Below, one piece after another: positions 60,196 through 64,000 of a stretch of 64,000 nt of DNA. Source of the stretch: Elusimicrobiota bacterium (GTDB lineage Bacteria; Elusimicrobiota; Elusimicrobia; UBA1565); NCBI GenBank assembly GCA_016196755.1, contig JACPXC010000044.1:1-64000 (forward strand), written 5' to 3'. The translations under genes and the position numbers were made by a program. Under the pieces are notes generated by a model, which saw only the letters and a list, made by a program, of their open reading frames with translations, was not told where the DNA came from and did not search any database. Every line of letters starts with the position of its first letter. Positions within the stretch are counted from its first letter, which is position 1.

Positions 60196-60620
60196 ACGGC
60201 GGTCTGCGACACCTCGCGGACGACCTCTCCGGCCTTGTGCGCGCTGACCTTGCGCGCGATGTCGGCCTGCGAGACGATGCCGCACAGGCGGCCCTTCTCG
60301 TCGATGACGGGCACGCGGCGGATCTGGTGCTGCTCGAGCAGCTCGCAGCAGTCGTCGACGTCGACCTCGGCCGTCACGGTCACGGCGGGCCGGCTCATGC
60401 AGCCTTCCACCCGGAGCGTCAGCGGATTCTTGCCCTGGGCCACCGCCCGGCAGGTGATGTCGCGGTCGGTGATCACGCCGATCGGCCTCATCGTCTGGGC
60501 GCTGTCGAGCACCGGAAGCTCCCCGCAGTCGCCCTCGCACATCATCCGGGCCGCGGCAAGCAGGCTCGTGTTCGGGGTGCAGAACGACGGGGACTTCGTC
60601 ATGATCTCTTTGACTTTCAT
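60192..60620 (-). CDS. CBS-domain pair protein
   Basis: A 142-residue protein consisting of two CBS domains: MTKSPSFCTPNTSLLAAARM to VITDRDITCRAVAQG, then CMSRPAVTVTAEVDVDDCCE to VIDEKGRLCGIVSQADIARK. CBS pairs bind adenosyl ligands; acting alone, it probably senses energy state. The start has a GGAGG seven bases upstream (normal leader; TATCCT is ~23 bases upstream). It converges with hrpB with a 4-bp overlap. Confidence 0.93.
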   Translation of the reverse strand: MKVKEIMTKSPSFCTPNTSLLAAARMMCEGDCGELPVLDSAQTMRPIGVITDRDITCRAVAQGKNPLTLRVEGCMSRPAVTVTAEVDVDDCCELLEQHQIRRVPVIDEKGRLCGIVSQADIARKVSAHKAGEVVREVSQTAV

Positions 60621-60752
60621 GTCGGCCTCCAGCCCACACGGATAGGATAGCGCCCGGCGGCCGCAAGGCCCATTGCGGGGCCGTCACGGTTTCGTAAACC
60701 CCCCGTCAGGAAAAAGTCGCGTCGCGGCAACCTGCCGCCGGCCGCGCGGCGC

Positions 60753-60758
60753 TAGAAT
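60753..60758 (+). promoter_or_regulatory. -10 element before the hsp20 operon
   Basis: TAGAAT, followed ~14 bases later by a strong AGGAGG before ATG 60779. This shows the conventional Shine-Dalgarno class of leader that coexists with the leaderless class. Confidence 0.5.
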
Positions 60759-60778
60759 CATGGAGAGAGGAGGTGGCC

Positions 60779-61231
60779 ATGAACACGCGACATACTGCCC
60801 CTGCCCACCGCGGCAAGGAGTTGGCCTCGAACGCCTTCGAGTCGATGCGGGGCCTCATGGAGCGCATGGAGAGCTTCTTCGAGAAGCCCTTCGACCTGAT
60901 CGGCTCCCTGGCCGAGCCCAAGGTCGACATCGAGGAGACTCCGATGGAGCTCGTCGTCACGGCCCGCCTGCCGGGCTTCCAGCGCGGCGACGTGGCCGTC
61001 AACGTCACCGAGAACAGCGTCACCCTGCGGGGCTGCAGGACCACGAGCAAGGAGAGCCGGCGCCACGGGGCGCTGGAGCGCGAAGAGATGGAGAAGACCT
61101 TCGTGCGGAGCCTGACGCTGCCCGCGCCGGTCGTCTTGTCGGGTGCGAAGGCCAGCTTCAAGGGGGACCGCCTGGAGATCCACCTGCCCCGTATGCATGA
61201 GACCGAGGTGCGCTCCCTGGAGGTGGAGTGA
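60779..61231 (+). CDS. Hsp20/alpha-crystallin small heat-shock protein
   Basis: A 150-residue chaperone that holds unfolding proteins. The alpha-crystallin domain is clear: VDIEETPMELVVTARLPGF, DVAVNVTENSVTLRG, then FVRSLTLPAPV and LEIHLPRM. The usual C-terminal IxI/V motif is not evident. ATG 60779 has AGGAGG upstream; the earlier in-frame GTG 60773 overlaps the Shine-Dalgarno and is less likely. First of three small genes with a shared terminator. Confidence 0.92.
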   Translation: MNTRHTAPAHRGKELASNAFESMRGLMERMESFFEKPFDLIGSLAEPKVDIEETPMELVVTARLPGFQRGDVAVNVTENSVTLRGCRTTSKESRRHGALEREEMEKTFVRSLTLPAPVVLSGAKASFKGDRLEIHLPRMHETEVRSLEVE

Positions 61232-61232
61232 T

Positions 61233-61457
61233 ATGCCCGAGAAGGCGACGCTGAGACGGGCCCGTAGGGCTAGACGCCGCGGGCTGGCGCCGTCCACGCA
61301 GGCCGGGGAGTTCGTGCGCGAGGAGTTCCATCACGTCCGGCGGGGCAAGCACGGGGCCAGCAGCCCCGAGCAGGCCATCGCGATCGGACTGTCGAAGGCG
61401 CGGCGCGCGGGGGTGCGGATACCCTCCCGCCCGCGCCATCGGAGGGGGAAATCATGA
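61233..61457 (+). CDS. Small basic protein, DUF6496-like
   Basis: A 74-residue very basic protein. EFHHVRRGKHGASSPEQAIAIGLSKARRAG matches, by eye, the short DUF6496 pattern (hydrophobic start, GK..S..QAIAI.LSxAR). Possibly nucleic-acid-binding; function unknown. One base after the Hsp20 stop, and ATGA overlap with the next gene. Confidence 0.65.
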   Translation: MPEKATLRRARRARRRGLAPSTQAGEFVREEFHHVRRGKHGASSPEQAIAIGLSKARRAGVRIPSRPRHRRGKS

Positions 61458-61720
61458 GCGACAAACGACGTCCGGATTCCATGCGCCAGCGCGCCCGCGC
61501 CGTGCTGGACCTCATCAAGCTGGCGGGGGAATCGACGGCAGCCGCGCCGGAGCCGATGATCGACGCGGGCCGCACGGCCTCCCGGCGGCGCGGAGACAAG
61601 GACCTGCGCCGGGCCGCGCGGCGGACCGTGGCCAAGAGCGGGACCGGACGACGTCAGGCCTCGCGCACGGCGGCGCACACGCGCCGCTACCGGTCCAAGC
61701 AGCGGGCGCTCGCGCGTTAG
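61454..61720 (+). CDS. Small Arg/Lys-rich protein, unknown function
   Basis: 88 residues with about a quarter Arg+Lys, ending RRYRSKQRALAR. Two short segments (VLDLIKLAGESTAAAPEP and the basic tail) suggest one helix plus a disordered cationic region, compatible with DNA or RNA binding. It overlaps the DUF6496-like gene by 4 bp, so it is translated with it. A terminator follows directly. Confidence 0.6.
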   Translation: MSDKRRPDSMRQRARAVLDLIKLAGESTAAAPEPMIDAGRTASRRRGDKDLRRAARRTVAKSGTGRRQASRTAAHTRRYRSKQRALAR

Positions 61721-61728
61721 CCGCAAAG

Positions 61729-61766
61729 AGGCCGGGACCCAGGGAAAGGATCCCGGCCTTCTTTAT
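61729..61766 (+). terminator. Intrinsic terminator of the hsp20 operon
   Basis: Stem AGGCCGGGA (61729-61737) / TCCCGGCCT (61751-61759), followed by TCTTTAT. The 5' flank AAAG is complementary in part, so it can also end the convergent DoxX transcript on the other strand. Confidence 0.85.
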
Positions 61767-61773
61767 GCCCCGA

Positions 61774-62202
61774 CTAGTCGCCGTACTGGCGGCTCAAGCG
61801 CCACAGCGAGAAGGCGCCCACCGCCAGGCCGAAGTCCCGCAGGGCCACGTCGTAGTAGCCCGGGAACATCAGCAGGTTGCCGATGATGCCCGACAGCCAG
61901 ACGCCGACGACGAAGGAACCCCAGCGCGGCTTGGCGGCCACCAGGATGCCGGCCGACATCTCGATGACGCCTACCGTCTTCATGAAGGCGTCGACCTGGC
62001 CGCCCAGCACCCGCAGCATGGACGGGGCCAGGTACTGGTTCCAGTCGGTCAGGTAGTGCGTGAACTTGTCGGCTCCCGCGATGAGCGGCAGCGCGGCGTA
62101 GCCGGCCACGAGCAGGCAGTACGCTTGAAAGGCTGGGTCGGTCCCGCGGACAGGCATGCGGGGCCGGATCCCGAGCTGGGCCGGACGATCCATGAGCTTC
62201 AT
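61774..62202 (-). CDS. DoxX-family membrane protein
   Basis: A 142-residue protein with four membrane helices (LLVAGYAALPLIAGADKF, GVIEMSAGILVAA, SFVVGVWLSGIIGNLLM, FGLAVGAFSLW). The pattern of charged ends and the ADKF..Y..W.QYL block fit DoxX/DUF417-like proteins. Function is unknown; some members work in redox or quinone-related complexes. AGGAGG lies six bases before ATG 62202. Confidence 0.8.
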   Translation of the reverse strand: MKLMDRPAQLGIRPRMPVRGTDPAFQAYCLLVAGYAALPLIAGADKFTHYLTDWNQYLAPSMLRVLGGQVDAFMKTVGVIEMSAGILVAAKPRWGSFVVGVWLSGIIGNLLMFPGYYDVALRDFGLAVGAFSLWRLSRQYGD

Positions 62203-62277
62203 AGAACCTCCCTGCTGTCTGTAGTCTATTACCCGGCCGCCCGAAGGGATGTTGTGCGGGCGTAAAATTATCGTGCC

Positions 62278-62667
62278 TTACTTCCAGAGCCGCAATCCCG
62301 GCACACGGCGGAAATGGGCGTCGAAGGTGACTAGGACCGAGCCGGTCTCGATGGCCTGCGCGGCGATCCAAACGTCGTTGATGGGGATGGGCGTCCCCGC
62401 CCGCTTCAAGCCGTCCTTGACCTCGCCGAAGATCTGCGCGGTTTCTGAGGAGAGCAGCAGGGTGGAGACGCCCGGCTTGCCTAGGAACTCAGCGAGGGTC
62501 CTCTCGTTCTCGGCGCGCCGGCTCCCGCCCCTAAATCCCGCGTGCAGTTCGCCGAGGACGATCACGGACATCGCCACGGTCTCCGCCTGAGCGAGGACAT
62601 CCAGCAAGGACTCGTCCCCGGAAAGGAACGCCGCATAGGCGTTCGTATCGAAGAGGACGCTCCTCAT
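62278..62667 (-). CDS. PIN-domain (VapC-type) toxin
   Basis: A 129-residue RNase with the PIN acidic residues in place: FDTNAYAAF (Asp6-7 area), GELHAGF (Glu), INDVWIAA (Asp) and TFDAHF (Asp). Likely cuts RNA when free of its antitoxin. ATG 62667 overlaps the antitoxin stop as ATGA, supporting this start over the longer frame from 62751. Second gene of the pair. Confidence 0.9.
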   Translation of the reverse strand: MRSVLFDTNAYAAFLSGDESLLDVLAQAETVAMSVIVLGELHAGFRGGSRRAENERTLAEFLGKPGVSTLLLSSETAQIFGEVKDGLKRAGTPIPINDVWIAAQAIETGSVLVTFDAHFRRVPGLRLWK

Positions 62668-62918
62668 GCCCAGTCTTCGGGCTCCACGCGCTCGAGGTCC
62701 GAGACGGCTTGTCGGAACTCCTTGGCCTGCTCTTTGGACCATTTCCCGCACAGGCCTTGGAAGCTCCGGCGACGCCCGGCGCCGGCCGGGGAGATTCCCA
62801 GGGCGCCTGCCAGCAGCTTCTTGATCGTCTTGTTTAGGCTCAGGCCGCTCTCGCGAGCGCTGCGCTCAAGGCGCGAGGCCAGGTCGGCATCCATCCCATG
62901 GATCGTGATTGATTTCAT
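62664..62918 (-). CDS. Ribbon-helix-helix antitoxin
   Basis: 84 residues. The N-terminus SITIHGMDADLASRLERSA with SGLSLNKTIKKLL is the ribbon-helix-helix DNA-binding fold (beta strand SITIH, then two helices). The C-terminal half (WSKEQAKEFRQAVSDLE) should bind the PIN toxin. ATG 62918 is chosen because the longer reading frame has only AT-rich promoter sequence upstream. A palindrome GAACC-N7-GGTTC lies in the leader. Confidence 0.85.
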   Translation of the reverse strand: MKSITIHGMDADLASRLERSARESGLSLNKTIKKLLAGALGISPAGAGRRRSFQGLCGKWSKEQAKEFRQAVSDLERVEPEDWA

Positions 62919-62931
62919 CCTCGCCCCGTAC

Positions 62932-62948
62932 GAACCATACAGCGGTTC
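62932..62948. promoter_or_regulatory. Operator-like palindrome of the RHH/PIN module
   Basis: GAACC-N7-GGTTC between the -10 and the antitoxin start codon. This is the expected binding position of an autorepressing RHH antitoxin. Confidence 0.65.
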
Positions 62949-62960
62949 ATAACGATTTAT

Positions 62961-62989
62961 ATTATAGTTCACACCCTGATGCCCGTCAA
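62961..62989 (-). promoter_or_regulatory. Promoter of the RHH/PIN module
   Basis: Minus strand TTGACG (62989-62984), exactly 17 bp, TATAAT (62966-62961). This is one of the best sigma-70-type promoters in the window, giving a leader of about 36 nt. Confidence 0.85.
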
Positions 62990-63086
62990 GAGCTTGTGGG
63001 CTATTAAGTCCCGATTTTCTAGGTCTTTTGCCTGACGTGTGCCGGACTTAAGGCGTGATACAATCTCGGGGCTCGACCGAGGCCCC

Positions 63087-64000
63087 TTGTCGCTGAAGGA
63101 ATACTGGTACATCGCCGCCGAGTCGTCGGAACTGGCTTCCAAGCCCCTGGCCCGCGTCGTTCTGGGCGAACGCCTGGTCTTGTTCCGGGGCCCCGACGGC
63201 AAGCCCGCCGCCCTCGAGGACCGTTGCGCGCACCGCAACATCGCCCTTTCCGGGGGCAAGGTAGAAAACGGCACTCTGCGCTGCCGCTACCACGGCTGGC
63301 GCTACGCCCCGGCCGGCACCTGCGTAGAGGTTCCTGCCCTGGGCGAGACCAAGCTCCCGCGCCGGGCCTGCGTGCGCCCCTACCCCTGCGTCGAGAGCCA
63401 GGGCTTCGTCTGGGTCTATCCGGGCGTAGAGGCTCCGCCGCCGGCCCCGCCGGCCTTCGCCCGCCTCGGCGAGCCGGGCTGGACCACCTTCACGATGCGC
63501 AACCTCTTCGAAGGCACCGTCGAGGCCTGCATGGAGAACTTCCTCGACTGCCCGCATACGGTCTACGTCCACCGCGGCTGGTTTCGCACCAGCGACCCGC
63601 GGCCCCTCAAGGCCGTCGTGACCAGGAGCGCGGACCGGGTGGAGGCCGCTTTCGAGGACGAGCCCATCTCCGAGAGCGTGGTCTCCCGCCTGCTCTTCCC
63701 TAAGGGCCGGAGGTTGACCCACACCGACCGGTTCATCCTGCCGGCGATGAGCCGGGTCGACTATTCCTTCGGCCCGGACCGCCATTTCATCATCTCCTCC
63801 TGGTGCACGCCGGCCCAGGACGAGTCGCATACCCGGGTCTACACGGCCATCACCTACCGCTTCGGCGCTTGGGGCCCGCTGGTGCGGCTCTTCTTCGAGC
63901 CGCTCTGCCGGACCATCATCGCCCAGGACGTGGAGGTCATCGCGGCCCAGGACGCCAACATCCGGCGCTTCGGCGGCCCGCGCTTCACGCACCTCGAGAT
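63087..64000 (+). CDS. Rieske non-heme iron oxygenase, partial (runs off window)
   Basis: At least 304 residues; the 3' end is outside the window. The Rieske motif CAHRNIALSGG with CRYHGWRY (both Cys-His pairs) and the catalytic ENFLDCPHTVYVH (D-x2-H-x4-H) are complete, so it is an active-type oxygenase resembling vanillate/phenoxybenzoate-type monooxygenases. Start is probably TTG 63087 with GAGG five bases upstream; an extended -10 TGA-TACAAT ends at 63064. It is the third Rieske protein in the window and is not clustered with the other two. Confidence 0.85.
   Translation, partial: MSLKEYWYIAAESSELASKPLARVVLGERLVLFRGPDGKPAALEDRCAHRNIALSGGKVENGTLRCRYHGWRYAPAGTCVEVPALGETKLPRRACVRPYPCVESQGFVWVYPGVEAPPPAPPAFARLGEPGWTTFTMRNLFEGTVEACMENFLDCPHTVYVHRGWFRTSDPRPLKAVVTRSADRVEAAFEDEPISESVVSRLLFPKGRRLTHTDRFILPAMSRVDYSFGPDRHFIISSWCTPAQDESHTRVYTAITYRFGAWGPLVRLFFEPLCRTIIAQDVEVIAAQDANIRRFGGPRFTHLE

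Noticed and set aside
63048-63992. 314-codon minus-strand frame
   Set aside because: The opposite strand encodes a complete Rieske motif and catalytic iron site in one continuous frame.

Overview
The window is GC-rich, densely packed chromosomal DNA from a Gram-negative (diderm) bacterium. Evidence for an outer membrane is a Tol/Ton-like energy-transduction operon ending in an OmpA-like protein, several lipoproteins, and secreted periplasmic-type proteins. The gene style (very GC-rich, many ATGA/TGATG overlaps, many secreted proteins of unknown function, TPR-Tol module behind thrS) would fit an Elusimicrobiota-like lineage, but no rRNA or other decisive marker is present, so the taxon is inference. 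I see no CRISPR array, prophage, rRNA operon or intact insertion sequence.

Layout. 0.2-5.1 kb: a very large secreted protein of unknown function and an M49-like metallopeptidase, both on the minus strand. 5.2-10.2 kb: a Fic protein with its own operator, a broken small ORF, an RlmD-type rRNA methyltransferase and a fused membrane/spermidine-synthase-like protein. 10.2-15.7 kb: a five-gene plus-strand operon with a lipoprotein peptidase, a P-type ATPase homologue that has lost its catalytic residues, QueF, a degenerate 2-oxoacid oxidoreductase-like protein and an RluA-type pseudouridine synthase. 15.7-20.6 kb: M23 lipoprotein, GDYXXLXY/DUF2157 membrane pair, OsmC, a secreted protein and a lone PAS protein. 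20.7-29.7 kb: tRNA-Val, thrS, a 1104-residue TPR protein, ExbB/TolQ, two ExbD/TolR, TonB-like and OmpA-like proteins, apparently one transcription unit. 29.7-34.5 kb: a TrkA-gated K+ channel, gap, arginase, pgk, secG and tRNA-Leu (no tpiA). 34.5-36.6 kb: zeta-type toxin-antitoxin pair, beta-carbonic anhydrase and a degenerate intergenic stretch.

36.6-48.3 kb: a DUF2339 membrane protein, then a tightly coupled seven-gene minus-strand operon with two Rieske oxygenases, a SnoaL-like protein, a fatty-acid-desaturase/hydroxylase, a squalene/phytoene-synthase-like enzyme, a coiled-coil protein and a GT-C-like membrane protein. It is divergent from an amino-acid permease and a DCC-lipase-maturation-factor fusion. 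This operon looks like an undescribed isoprenoid-oxidation system and is the main biosynthetic candidate here. 48.4-50.1 kb: a less GC-rich scar with an MNT nucleotidyltransferase, a truncated partner, and AraC and ICMT genes truncated at a shared junction. 50.1-57.8 kb: methyltransferase, M42 peptidase, several unknowns and an ECF sigma/anti-sigma pair. 57.8-64 kb: HrpB helicase, CBS protein, Hsp20 with two small basic proteins, DoxX, an RHH/PIN toxin-antitoxin pair, and a third Rieske oxygenase that runs off the end.

A feature that cuts across the window is promoter placement. Many genes have a -10 hexamer (TAGAAT, TATCCT, TATAAT, TACCCT), often with an extended TGn, ending only 6-7 bases before the start codon. 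This predicts leaderless mRNAs. Other genes have ordinary leaders with a GGAGG-type Shine-Dalgarno.
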